Positions 42,102-50,291 of a stretch of DNA of 64,000 nucleotides are shown in pieces. Below the pieces are notes generated by a model. The model worked only from the letters and a program-made list of their open reading frames with translations, searched no databases and was not told where the DNA came from. The translations under genes and the position numbers were made by a program. Source of the DNA: Kineococcus rhizosphaerae (GTDB taxonomy: Bacteria; Actinomycetota; Actinomycetes; Actinomycetales; Kineococcaceae); NCBI RefSeq assembly GCF_003002055.1, contig NZ_PVZF01000006.1, positions 1 to 64,000 of the forward strand, read 5' to 3'. The first letter of the stretch is position 1; every line of letters starts with the position of its first letter.

Positions 42102-42676
42102 CGGTCGGCTCCTTCCAGGACGGCGGGACGGCGGGCGGGTGCGGCCGGGCGCCAGGAGGGGCGGCGGCGGCCGGTGAGCACGGCGGTGACGACGGCGACG
42201 GCGCAGCCGGCCGACAGCGCCAGGCCCCACCAGGTGCGGGTGTCGCTGCCGACCCCGAGGCCGTGGGCGAGGCTGAGCGCGAAGAACGGCCAGGCCAGGG
42301 CGTGCACGGCCCGCCAGACGCGGCGGCCGAGGCGGACCCGGGCCAGGCTCGTGGCGACGAGCGCGACGAGCAGGAGGAGCGCCAGGGTCCCCAGGCCGGT
42401 CCAGAACCGGTGGTAGGAGCCGGCGAAGGGCACGAGCGCGTCGAGCACGGAGACGTCGACGTAGCCGTCGGCGACGACGCTGGTGACGTGCACGAGCAGG
42501 AAACCCAGGGCGGCCAGGGCGAGGCCGCGGTGGACGACGGGCGTCACGAACCGCGGCGCGGTCCCGAGCCGGCGGCCGCCGCGGGTGAGGATCCCCAGGA
42601 CGACGACGGTGGTGAACAGCGGCAGCAGCACCAGCCCGCTGGCGCGGGACAGGAACCACGGGAACTCCGGGATCAC
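42098..42676 (-). CDS. Ferric-reductase-like transmembrane protein
   Basis: A 192-residue membrane protein with about five or six transmembrane helices, starting at the GTG that overlaps the ApbE stop (GTGA, 42673-42676). Heme-ligand-type histidines occur in PVVHRGLALAALGFLLVHVT and in YHRFWTGLGTL, and the cytochrome-like WRAVHALAWPFFALSLAHGL follows. This is the ferric-reductase/YedZ-MsrQ membrane domain without the FAD/NADPH extension. The soluble reductase half could be supplied by the NuoF-like protein encoded downstream. Its likely job is transmembrane electron transfer through b-type hemes; the external acceptor is unknown. Confidence 0.85.
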   Translation of the reverse strand: MIPEFPWFLSRASGLVLLPLFTTVVVLGILTRGGRRLGTAPRFVTPVVHRGLALAALGFLLVHVTSVVADGYVDVSVLDALVPFAGSYHRFWTGLGTLALLLLVALVATSLARVRLGRRVWRAVHALAWPFFALSLAHGLGVGSDTRTWWGLALSAGCAVAVVTAVLTGRRRPSWRPAAPARRPAVLEGADR

Positions 42677-43578
42677 GAGGGCCACCGCCCCGTCGTGAGC
42701 ACCTCGCCGCCGGCGGTGACGAACCGGGCGCTCACGTCGGCCGCCGCGAACCACGGCAGGGCCGCGCGGCCCCGCACGAGGGCGGCGGTCGTCGCGGTGT
42801 TCGCCTCGACGCACCGCGCGGCCGCGACGGACACGGTGCGCCACACCGGTTCGGCGGGCGACAGGGTGCGGGGGTCCAGGACGTGGTGCAGTTCGCGCGT
42901 CCCGCACCGCCAGCGCCGGGACCGGGTGCTGGAGGTGGCCAGCGCGGCCCCGGCGGGCAGTTCCACGACCTGCTCGGGTTCCCCGGGACCGTCGCTGACC
43001 CGCACCTGCCAGGGGTCCGCCCCGGCGGTCGCGACGTCCCCGCCGAGGGCCACGAGGACCCCGACGCCGAGCTGCGCGCGGACCAGGTCGGCGCACCGGT
43101 CGGCGGCCACGGCCTTGGCGGTCGCCCCGAGGTCGAGGTGGACGCGGTCCGGGACCCGCACGCGGTCGCCGTCGAGCTCCACCGAGCGCCAGTCGCGGCG
43201 TTCCCGGGTGAGGACCCGGACCTGCACCTGCCCGTGCCGGAACTGCGCGAGCGGGCGGTCGTACCCGAGGGCGGACAGCGCGTCCCCGAGGGTGGGGTCG
43301 ACGTCGCCGTCGGTGCGGCGGGCGGCGCGCAACGCCTCGGCGAGCAGGTCCGCGAGGACCGGCGAGACCGTCGTCCACCGGTCCGGGACCAGCCGGGCGA
43401 GCTCGGAGTCGGCGCGGAAGCGGTTGCAGGCGTCGTCGACGCGCTGCAGCTCGGAGACGACCAGGCCGCGGGCGGCCGGCAGGGCCGCGGGGTCGTCGAC
43501 GACGATCCGGGCCGTGGTCCCCCACAGGTCCCACTGCGCGACGCCGTCGGTCACGGGCAGCGTCTCCACGAGCGGCAT
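42673..43578 (-). CDS. ApbE-family FAD:protein FMN transferase
   Basis: A 301-residue enzyme from ATG 43578, which overlaps the upstream stop as TGATG. Conserved ApbE segments are LQRVDDACNRFRADSELARL, DGDVDPTLGDALSALGYD, VHLDLGATAKAVAADRCADL, VLVALGGDVATAG and HHVLDPRTLSPAEP. It attaches FMN covalently to threonine in partner proteins. No FMN-binding-domain protein with the usual (S/T)GA(T/S) site lies in the cassette, which leaves the substrate open. No signal peptide is seen, so flavinylation would be cytoplasmic or the true start differs. It belongs to the five-gene coupled redox operon 43856-40726. Confidence 0.9.
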   Translation of the reverse strand: MPLVETLPVTDGVAQWDLWGTTARIVVDDPAALPAARGLVVSELQRVDDACNRFRADSELARLVPDRWTTVSPVLADLLAEALRAARRTDGDVDPTLGDALSALGYDRPLAQFRHGQVQVRVLTRERRDWRSVELDGDRVRVPDRVHLDLGATAKAVAADRCADLVRAQLGVGVLVALGGDVATAGADPWQVRVSDGPGEPEQVVELPAGAALATSSTRSRRWRCGTRELHHVLDPRTLSPAEPVWRTVSVAAARCVEANTATTAALVRGRAALPWFAAADVSARFVTAGGEVLTTGRWPS

Positions 43579-43856
43579 CACGAACCGCCGGAGGTGGCCG
43601 ACCCCGAGGTGGAACCGGCCGACGTCCCGGAACCGCCGGGCGCCCACGAGGTCGACCCCGAGGAGCCCGAGTCGGTGGAGGTGGTGCCCGTGGTGCTCGT
43701 CGTGCCCGTCGTGGTCGTCGTGCCCGTGTCGTTCGAGGCGACCGCGAAGGCCGTCGTCGCCCCGGCCGTGACGAGCACCCCGCCGGCCACCACCCCCGCC
43801 GTGATCCACCGTGCGCGCGCCGTACCCCGGGGGCGCGTCCCGTCCGCTTCGTCCAC
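43578..43856 (-). CDS. Membrane-anchored Ser/Thr/Gly-rich small protein, first gene of the redox cassette
   Basis: A 92-residue protein. A short basic N-terminus (RPRGTARARW) is followed by one transmembrane helix (ITAGVVAGGVLVTAGATTAF). The ~50-residue external tail is almost only Ser, Thr, Gly and Asp (NDTGTTTTTGTTSTTGTT, then SGSATSGGS at the end). It resembles FMN-binding proteins in topology but lacks a recognisable FMN-binding domain. It overlaps the ApbE start by one base (TGATG), so it is coupled to a flavin transferase. In comparable cassettes this position is often filled by an FMN-carrying extracytoplasmic protein, so this may be a degenerate or alternative carrier. That is inference. 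Confidence 0.7.
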   Translation of the reverse strand: MDEADGTRPRGTARARWITAGVVAGGVLVTAGATTAFAVASNDTGTTTTTGTTSTTGTTSTDSGSSGSTSWAPGGSGTSAGSTSGSATSGGS

Positions 43857-43985
43857 GACCCGAGCGTGCGCCGGGCTCCTCCGTCACACCGGTGCGCCGG
43901 CTGTGCGGCGGGTGTGGGACGGGGAGGGTCCGGCGCCGGTGATGATGGTGCGGTGACCCCGCGCCGCACCCCGAGACGACCGGAC

Positions 43986-44510
43986 GTGAGCACCGTCGAG
44001 ATCGTCGGGGGCGCCGAACCCCTCGAGGTCGCCCTGCACGAACCCGACCCGCGCTGGCCCGAGCGGTTCGGCCGGCACCGCGACCGCATCCGCGCCGTGC
44101 TGCCGCACGTCGGTGTCGAGCACATCGGGTCCACGTCGGTCCCGGGCCTGGCGGCGAAACCCGTCGTCGACGTCCTCGTGACCGTCGACGACATCACGGC
44201 CGAGGAGGACTACCTCGGCCAGCTGCTGGCCGCGGGGTACGTGCTGCGGGTCCGCGAGCCGGGGCACCGCCTGGTGCGGACCCCGGCCCGCGACGTCCAC
44301 GTGCACGTCTACGAGCGCGACGCGCCGGCCGTGGGCGAGTACCTGCTGCTGCGCGACCACCTGCGCGCCGACGCCGCCGACCGGCGGCTGTACGAGGACA
44401 CCAAGCGGGCGCTGATGACCCGCCGGTGGACGGACACGAACGACTACGCCGACGCCAAGACCGAGGTCATCACCGCGATCAAGGACCGGGCCCGCGCGGC
44501 GCTGCGCTGA
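43986..44510 (+). CDS. GrpB-family (UPF0157) protein
   Basis: A 174-residue protein from GTG 43986; GTG 43953 in the same frame is possible. The GrpB fold, a nucleotidyltransferase relative, shows EVALHEPDPRWPERFGRHRD, GVEHIGSTSVPGLAAKPVVD (the GSTSVPG signature), VLVTVDDITAEEDYL and HVHVYERDAPAVGEYLLLRD. Family members in some species act with coenzyme or nucleotide substrates, but most, including this one, have no assigned reaction. The gene is divergent from the redox cassette and stands alone, ending 20 bases before a convergent VOC gene. Confidence 0.85.
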   Translation: MSTVEIVGGAEPLEVALHEPDPRWPERFGRHRDRIRAVLPHVGVEHIGSTSVPGLAAKPVVDVLVTVDDITAEEDYLGQLLAAGYVLRVREPGHRLVRTPARDVHVHVYERDAPAVGEYLLLRDHLRADAADRRLYEDTKRALMTRRWTDTNDYADAKTEVITAIKDRARAALR

Positions 44511-44530
44511 CGCCTCGGCCCGGCGGCGGC

Positions 44531-45010
44531 TCACCCCAGCGAGGCCGCCCACTCCCGCACCCGCGCGGCGCTCTCGGCCTCGGACAGGTCCTCCACGCGG
44601 GTCATGACCGACCAGCGCACCCCGAACGGGTCGCGCAGGCTGGCGAACCGGTCGCCGGAGACGAAGGTCGTCGCCGGTTCGCGCACCGTGGCCCCCGCGG
44701 CCTCGGCGCGGGCCACGACGGCGTCGACGTCGGCGCAGTAGAACCCCAGCGAGCAGCAGTCGTCCTCGCCGGCGGGGGCGGCGACGAGGTGGTACGCGGG
44801 GTTGGGTTCGCCGAGCTGCAGGTGGCCGTTCCCGAAGTCGAGGTCGGCGTGCACGACGACCCCGCCGACGTCGGTGACGTCGACGACGCGGGCGCCGAAG
44901 ACGTCGCGGTAGAACTCGATGGCCTCGCGCGCCCCGGGGACGGCGAGGAAGGGCGTCAGGCTCGTCATCCCGTGCGGGACACCGTCGGTCGTGTGTTCTC
45001 CAGTGGTCAT
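44531..45010 (-). CDS. VOC-family (glyoxalase/bleomycin-resistance-like) protein
   Basis: A 159-residue protein from ATG 45010, with GGTGGG upstream. The PhnB-like pattern of vicinal oxygen chelate domains is visible: SLTPFLAVPGAREAIEFYRD, then VFGARVVDVTDVGGVVVHAD, LDFGNGHLQLGEPNP, GFYCADVDAVVARAEAAGA and RFASLRDPFGVRWSVMT. These metal-binding or ligand-binding proteins range from lyases to drug-binding proteins; no substrate is suggested by the context. It is divergent from the AraC-type gene 65 bases away. Confidence 0.85.
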   Translation of the reverse strand: MTTGEHTTDGVPHGMTSLTPFLAVPGAREAIEFYRDVFGARVVDVTDVGGVVVHADLDFGNGHLQLGEPNPAYHLVAAPAGEDDCCSLGFYCADVDAVVARAEAAGATVREPATTFVSGDRFASLRDPFGVRWSVMTRVEDLSEAESAARVREWAASLG

Positions 45011-45075
45011 GGGACCCACCCTGCTCCCCCGGCGAACCCCGGCGCTTGGACATTCGCGCCAGTACGCTGCCGGAC

Positions 45076-45873
45076 GTGAGCGTCCCCGGCCGTGCCACCC
45101 TGGGCGTCCTCTACCCGGCGCGGCTGCCGAAGCTGACGCGGCTGGCCGCCCCGCCGGAGTTCGCCGAGGTCGTGCGCTGGTTCTGGATCCCGCAGTGGGA
45201 CGTGGAACCTGGGCGGGTCTCGCGCCAGCACGTCGTCGGGTTCCCCGCCGGCAACGTCGTCGTCGACTCCCGCGAGGACGGGTCCGCGGGTTTCGCCGGG
45301 CCGACGACCCGGGCCTCGCACCAGGACCTGCGCGGGCGCGGCTGGGCCGTCGGCGCGCTCCTGCACCCCGCGGCCGTCCCGGCCTTCTCCCCGGACCCGG
45401 CCGCCGACCGGGACGGCTACCGCCGGATCGAGGCGCCCGGGCTGCACCGGCTCGTGAGCGCCGAGGTGGGCGCCGGGCGGCTCGAGGCGGCCGCGGGGGC
45501 GCTCGGCCGCTGGATCGCCGAGCGGGTGGGCCCGGTCGGGGACGAGGGCCGTGCCGCGAACGAGCTCGTCGCCGTCGTGGAGGCGGACCCGGCGATCGTG
45601 CGGCTGGAGGACGCGGCCGCCCGGCTGGGCCGTTCCCCCCGGACGCTGCAACGGCTGGCGCGCCGGTACGTGGGGCTGCCGCCGGCGGCGCTGATCCGCC
45701 GCCGGCGCCTGCAGGAGGCCGCCGAACGCGTGCGCGCCGACCCCGGCGCAGACCTGGCGCGCATCGCCGCCGACCTCGGCTACGCCGACCACGCCCACCT
45801 GACGAACGAGTTCCGCCGGGTGCTGGGCGTGGCGCCCAGCCGGTACCGGCGGGAACTGCCTCACCCCTCCTGA
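45076..45873 (+). CDS. AraC-family transcriptional regulator
   Basis: A 265-residue protein from GTG 45076, with ATG 45046 also in frame. The N-terminal ~170 residues form an effector/dimerisation region of the DUF6597 type (FAEVVRWFWIPQWDVEPGRV, then VGFPAGNVVVDS). The C-terminal double HTH has VRLEDAAARLGRSPRTLQRL, RRYVGLPPAALIRRRRLQEA and IAADLGYADHAHLTNEFRRV followed by LGVAPSRYR, the classic AraC signature. It may regulate the divergent VOC gene. Its 3' end overlaps the convergent hypothetical gene by 13 bases. Confidence 0.88.
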   Translation: MSVPGRATLGVLYPARLPKLTRLAAPPEFAEVVRWFWIPQWDVEPGRVSRQHVVGFPAGNVVVDSREDGSAGFAGPTTRASHQDLRGRGWAVGALLHPAAVPAFSPDPAADRDGYRRIEAPGLHRLVSAEVGAGRLEAAAGALGRWIAERVGPVGDEGRAANELVAVVEADPAIVRLEDAAARLGRSPRTLQRLARRYVGLPPAALIRRRRLQEAAERVRADPGADLARIAADLGYADHAHLTNEFRRVLGVAPSRYRRELPHPS

Positions 45874-47006
45874 GGGGCCTGCTGGACCTCCTGCTCGGGC
45901 TCCTCCTCGGGACGGAAGAAACCGTCGACGACGTCGAGCACGGCCCCGGCGAAACCGGGCCGGGCCGTCCAGGGTTCCACCGGGGACAGGACGCCCAGCT
46001 CGACGAGCCGCGCGACGCGCCCGGCGGTGACCTCGAACTCCGCAGCGTCCCCGGAGTCCTCCAGGAACCCGCGCAGCTCCGCCGACGTCATGGGCTGCAG
46101 CACCGAGGAGGTGACCACCGTGAGCGCGCCGACGATCGCGGCGGGCGAGGAGGTGCTGGCCAGGACCCCGGTGACGACGGCGGCCAGCGCGAACGTCGCC
46201 ACCTGGTAGCGGCGTTCGAGGTCGTCGGCGTCGGCGATCACCGTCCGGTCTCCGTCGACGGTCAGCGACCCGTTCGCGGCCAGGTCGAGCACGAGGGCGA
46301 CCGGGTCGACCTCGTGGACGTCGGACAGCTTGCCCCGCACCACGTCCACCGCAGGGCTCTCGGCCAGCTCGGCCCCCCGCAGGTCGACCCCGGCGGCCAG
46401 TTCGTCGAAGGCGGCGAGGAAACCCTGCACCACCGGCAGGGCCCGCAGGTCGGCGTAGCGGTCCGCGAGCGGTACCTTCGCCTCGGCCTCGGCCAGGGCG
46501 TCCAGGACCCCGGCCTGACCGGAGGCCGCGCCCCCGACCCCGCCGGAGGCGACGTCGAGGCAGTCGGCGAGCTCCTCGGGTTCACCGGCCCACTGCTCGG
46601 ACTCCCCCAGGAACATCAGGTACGACGTCCAGGCCAGTCGGGTCTCGTCGACGAGCTCCTGCGGGTCGAGCTCGTTGTGCTCGGCCACCGAGGGCACGAT
46701 CTCGGTGAACAGTTCCGCGAGGTCGGCGGGTGCGAAGCGCCGGGCCGTGGCCGGGACGAGGTCGAGTTCGAAGCTCAGCGCGAACCACCCCAGGGACTCC
46801 ATGAGGCGCGCCTCGACGTCCTCGACGGGCATCACCTCCTCGTCCGGTCCGTCCTGCTCGAGCTCGGCCTCCAGGAACCGGCGGAACTCGATCTGCAGGT
46901 CACCGAGGACGCGGCCGCCGGCCCGCAGGGGCGACATCTGCGACGTCGGGGACAGAGCCTGCGCGTGCCGGGCGGGGTGACCGCGGGGCTTCTTCTTCTT
47001 GGGCAC
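45861..47006 (-). CDS. Hypothetical protein with lysine-rich N-terminus
   Basis: A 381-residue, mostly helical, acidic protein that begins with a basic tag (MPKKKKPRGHPARHAQAL). It has no signal peptide; a moderately hydrophobic stretch (YQVATFALAAVVTGVLAST, about residue 280) could be a buried helix. Features include GRVLGDLQIEFRRFLEAELE, LAWTSYLMFLGESEQWAGEP and a C-terminal ARLVELGVLSPVEPW that looks winged-helix-like. I do not recognise the family. The SEC-C-type actinobacterial proteins with similar lysine-rich starts are one comparison, but no SEC-C motif is seen. It ends inside the 3' end of the convergent AraC gene. Confidence 0.65.
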   Translation of the reverse strand: MPKKKKPRGHPARHAQALSPTSQMSPLRAGGRVLGDLQIEFRRFLEAELEQDGPDEEVMPVEDVEARLMESLGWFALSFELDLVPATARRFAPADLAELFTEIVPSVAEHNELDPQELVDETRLAWTSYLMFLGESEQWAGEPEELADCLDVASGGVGGAASGQAGVLDALAEAEAKVPLADRYADLRALPVVQGFLAAFDELAAGVDLRGAELAESPAVDVVRGKLSDVHEVDPVALVLDLAANGSLTVDGDRTVIADADDLERRYQVATFALAAVVTGVLASTSSPAAIVGALTVVTSSVLQPMTSAELRGFLEDSGDAAEFEVTAGRVARLVELGVLSPVEPWTARPGFAGAVLDVVDGFFRPEEEPEQEVQQAPQEG

Positions 47007-47015
47007 CGTCCGACC

Positions 47016-47846
47016 CTAGCCGGGACCGGTGCCCCGGGTACCGCCCGCGCGGGTCCCCCCGGGCAGCGGGGCGCGGACCTCCAGGCCCCGTCCCTCCGCG
47101 AACCCCAGGCGCGCGTAGACCCGGGCGGCCGCGTCGTCGTCCGGCTGCAGGTGCGCGAACCGGGCCCCGCGCTCGAAGGCGCGGGTCAGCGCCCAGGACG
47201 AGAGGCCGGCGGCGATCCCCCGCCGCCGGGCCGCGGGGACGACCCCGACCCCGCCGAGCAGCACGGCCGGTCCGCAGTCCCCGTCGGAGGCGACGGTGTA
47301 CGCGGCGGCGAGGGGACCGTGCGCGCCGGTGACTGCGCCCGTGACCGCGCCCGTGACCAGGACGACCTCCACGCCGGGGGTCCGCAGCTGCCCGGCGCAC
47401 CACGTCCGCGCCCCGGCGGGGTCCCCGCCGAAGGCCGCGACGTCGACGGCCACGAGCGCGTCGAGGTCGTCCGCGCCGGCGGTGCGGACGGTGGTCCCGC
47501 CGGGCAGCGGCACGGGAGCGAACTCGTGCGCGTGCACCCCCGCCAGCCGCTGCGCCACGAGCAGGTCACCGGGCCAGCCGGAGCCGGCCGGCACCCGCCA
47601 CGCCCACGGCGTGCCCCGGGCGGCGAACCAGGAGGCGACCTGCCCGGGGTCGGCCCGGACCGCGTCGACGACGTCGGCCCCGTTGCACTGGGCCAGAGGC
47701 GTTCCGCTGCACGCCACCCGGACCCCCGGCAACCGGGCGGCCGCCCCGCCGGGCCGGGCCCCGGAGTGCACGGCCCACGCGTCGGCGTGCGCCCTCGGCA
47801 GGTTCAGGCCCGGCGCGGTGGTGGGTTCGCGGCTGTGTCCTGGCAC
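47016..47846 (-). CDS. GNAT-family N-acetyltransferase
   Basis: A 276-residue protein. The C-terminal GNAT domain (about 120-260) shows GTTVRTAGADDLDALVAVDV at its start. Its acetyl-CoA binding stretch is VLLGGVGVVPAARRRGIAAG, with the R-x-x-G-x-A/G pattern, followed by HLQPDDDAAARVYARLGFAE. The N-terminal ~110 residues form an additional region of unknown role. A period-12 microrepeat (47329-47364) encodes VTGAVTGAVTGA immediately before the central beta strand. The acceptor substrate is unknown. It is read 9 bases upstream of the next minus-strand gene at 47006. Confidence 0.8.
   Translation of the reverse strand: MPGHSREPTTAPGLNLPRAHADAWAVHSGARPGGAAARLPGVRVACSGTPLAQCNGADVVDAVRADPGQVASWFAARGTPWAWRVPAGSGWPGDLLVAQRLAGVHAHEFAPVPLPGGTTVRTAGADDLDALVAVDVAAFGGDPAGARTWCAGQLRTPGVEVVLVTGAVTGAVTGAHGPLAAAYTVASDGDCGPAVLLGGVGVVPAARRRGIAAGLSSWALTRAFERGARFAHLQPDDDAAARVYARLGFAEGRGLEVRAPLPGGTRAGGTRGTGPG
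47329..47364. repeat. Period-12 tandem microrepeat inside the GNAT gene
   Basis: Units GTGACTGCGCCC, GTGACCGCGCCC and a diverged GTGACCAGGACG encode a VTGA repeat on the minus strand, between two beta strands of the acetyltransferase fold. The sequence closely resembles the microrepeat at 3619-3654. Confidence 0.85.
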
Positions 47847-47867
47847 CGGGCGAGCGTGGCAGCTCGC

Positions 47868-50162
47868 TCAGCCCAGGGGCACCCGCTTTTCCCCCGCACC
47901 CGCACCTGCGCCCAGCCAGGCCGCCAGCTCGGCCGGCGGCAGCGCCCGGGCCCACAGCCACCCCTGGCCGTGGGTGACGCCCATGGCCAGGACGGCGTCG
48001 CGCTGGGCGGGGGTCTCGACCCCTTCGGCGGTCAGCGCCAGCCCCAGCGCGGTGCTGACGGCGACGACGGCGCGCACGACCTCCTCGTCGCGCGGGGAAC
48101 GGCCGATGCCGTTGACGAAGCTGCGGTCGACCTTGACGCGCGTGACGGGGAAGTCGCGCAGGTAGCTGAGCGCGGAGTACCCCGTCCCGAAGTCGTCGAG
48201 AGCCAGTTCGACGCCGAGCGCGCGCAGGTCGTGCAGGACGCGCAGCGTCGCGTCGTCCCCCTCCAGCACGCAGGACTCGGTGAGTTCGAGGACGACGGCC
48301 GAGCCGGGCACGTCCCGGGCGCGCAGCAGGTCGGCGAGGTCCTGCGCGAACCCGGTGTCGAACAGCTGCCGCGGCGAGACGTTGACGGACATCGTGAAGT
48401 CCTCGTCGACGACGCCCGACGCCCGCCAGCGGGCCAGGTGCGTCACCGCGCGGGTCAGGACCGAGCGGCCGACGTCGACGATGAGCCCGGTGTCCTCCAG
48501 GACGGGGACGAACACCGCCGGGGAGAGGGGGCCGACCCCGGGCCGGTCCCAGCGCAGCAGGGCCTCGACCCCGCGGGCCGAGCCGTCGCGGACGTCGACG
48601 ACCGGCTGGTAGTGGACGTCGAAGCCGTCGGTGGCCACGGCTTGCCGCAGCGCCAGCTCCAGGTCGTAGCCGTCCCCCGCGTCCGAGCGCATGGACTCGT
48701 CGAACACGGCCCAGCGGTTGCGTCCCAGCCCCTTCGCCCGGTACATCGCGGCGTCGGCGTCCTGCAGGGCCCTGTCCACCCCCTGCGCCCCGTCGGCGAC
48801 GCGGGCCAGGCCGACCGATCCCGTGACGACGACCTCGGCGGCCGGCAGCGGCACCGGTCGCCCGATGGACTCCAGCACGGCAGCGGCCAGGGCGACGACG
48901 TCGGCGTCGCTGCCGGTGGTGACCAGGACGAACTCGTCGCCGGAGAGCCGGCCGACGAGGGCTCCGGGCGCCACCGAGCGCAGCCGCTGCGCGGTGACCT
49001 TCAGCAGCCCGTCCCCGGTGCCGTGGCCCCAGCGGTCGTTGACGCGCTTGAAGCCGTCCAGGTCGCAGAACAGGACCCACCGGCCGGTGCCCGCCGGCGC
49101 GGGGGTCGCCAGGAGGGCGGCGCCGGCCCGGTGCACCTCGCCGCGGTTGGGCAGGTCGGTCAGGTCGTCGTGGCTGGCGCGGCGGTGCAGGACCGCGCGC
49201 GCCCGGGCTTGGCCGTTGACGGCCGAGACCGACCGGAACACCAGCAGGCCCAGCACGGTGGTCAGGGTGGCCCCGGAGGCGACGCCGTACAGCACGCGGT
49301 GCCCGGCGGGGGGCCAGGTGACGGCGACCACGACGACGGCCAGGGACAGGCCGAGCAGCAGCAGCCGCGGCAGGTTCCACGCGTCGCGCCGCTGGTCGTC
49401 GCGGGGACGGCGGGTGAGGGGGGACCGCGTTCGCGCCGGGTGCAGGGCCGAGGCGCCCAGCAGCAGGTAGGCCACGGCCCAGGCGGCGTCGGTGACCTGC
49501 GGCGGGACGTCGTTCGCGCCCACGTCGACCAGGGAGTAGCCGACGTCGCCGACGAGCAGGGCGAGGACGCCCGCGGCCACCAGCCGGTGGCGGGGGTCGC
49601 GGGGGTCGGAGATGACCAGGTCGGCCGCGATCCCCAGGAGCACGACGTCGACGAGCGGGAACAGCCCCGCCAGGACGGCCGTGCCGCGGTCCACCCCGGC
49701 CGCTGCGAGCCCGGGCAGCACGAGCACGCGCAGGGCGCTCAGCGCACCGGCGGCCGTCAGCACGAGGACGTCGGTGAGCAGTTCCCGGCGCAGCCCGCCG
49801 TGGGCGCGCAGCAGCAGCACGAGGGCGGTCAGCAGCGTGGAGTAGCCGGTCAGGGAGACGAAGTCGCCCAGGTGCTGCACCCACCCGTCCTGGGCCAGCG
49901 CCCACGGGCGCACGGCGACGCCCAGCAGGAAGACGAGTCCCGCCCCGGACAGGGTCCACCACGCGGCCCGCGGTGCGGGGCGGTGGACGAGCGTGCCGAC
50001 CGCGAGCCCCAGGAGCCCGACGATCCCGCAGGCCCCCAGCAGGGCGACGGTGACGGCGGCGGGCAGGGGCAGCGCGAACCCGGCGACCACGAGCGCCAGC
50101 ACGAGCGCGACGACGGCGTCCGCCCGACGGGTGGACCGCCGGGCCGAGCGCTGCACTCCCAC
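47868..50162 (-). CDS. Membrane-bound GGDEF-EAL protein
   Basis: A 764-residue protein with eight to nine predicted N-terminal transmembrane segments (residues ~20-320, e.g. AVVALVLALVVAGFALPLPA). GTG 50162 follows AGGAGGTCGG. The GGDEF domain has HDDLTDLPNRGEV, VLFCDLDGFKRVNDRWGHG and the active-site stretch GRLSGDEFVLVT; SGDEF is a tolerated variant of GGDEF. The EAL domain keeps GVEALLRWDRPG, NVSPRQL, ELTESCVLEGDD, LDDFGTGYSALSYL, VKVDRSFVNGIG and TAEGVET, so it should have phosphodiesterase potential. It makes and/or degrades cyclic di-GMP. It is divergent from the GH114 lipoprotein gene, suggesting linked control of a surface polysaccharide. Confidence 0.92.
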   Translation of the reverse strand: MGVQRSARRSTRRADAVVALVLALVVAGFALPLPAAVTVALLGACGIVGLLGLAVGTLVHRPAPRAAWWTLSGAGLVFLLGVAVRPWALAQDGWVQHLGDFVSLTGYSTLLTALVLLLRAHGGLRRELLTDVLVLTAAGALSALRVLVLPGLAAAGVDRGTAVLAGLFPLVDVVLLGIAADLVISDPRDPRHRLVAAGVLALLVGDVGYSLVDVGANDVPPQVTDAAWAVAYLLLGASALHPARTRSPLTRRPRDDQRRDAWNLPRLLLLGLSLAVVVVAVTWPPAGHRVLYGVASGATLTTVLGLLVFRSVSAVNGQARARAVLHRRASHDDLTDLPNRGEVHRAGAALLATPAPAGTGRWVLFCDLDGFKRVNDRWGHGTGDGLLKVTAQRLRSVAPGALVGRLSGDEFVLVTTGSDADVVALAAAVLESIGRPVPLPAAEVVVTGSVGLARVADGAQGVDRALQDADAAMYRAKGLGRNRWAVFDESMRSDAGDGYDLELALRQAVATDGFDVHYQPVVDVRDGSARGVEALLRWDRPGVGPLSPAVFVPVLEDTGLIVDVGRSVLTRAVTHLARWRASGVVDEDFTMSVNVSPRQLFDTGFAQDLADLLRARDVPGSAVVLELTESCVLEGDDATLRVLHDLRALGVELALDDFGTGYSALSYLRDFPVTRVKVDRSFVNGIGRSPRDEEVVRAVVAVSTALGLALTAEGVETPAQRDAVLAMGVTHGQGWLWARALPPAELAAWLGAGAGAGEKRVPLG

Positions 50163-50291
50163 GAGCCGACCTCCTGCGCGAGCCCACCGGACGATCGGCT
50201 TCCGGGGGTTGTTCGGAGAGGTCGTGCGCAGGCTTGACGGACGAGGTGTGCCCCTCACCCGATCGGCAGCGCCGGCGGGCAGGATGCAGAC

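Noticed and set aside
44919-50237. A plus-strand open frame of over 1700 codons across several genes.
   Set aside because: It crosses well-supported genes on both strands and has no domains or plausible composition; it arises from the lack of stops in GC-rich antisense frames.
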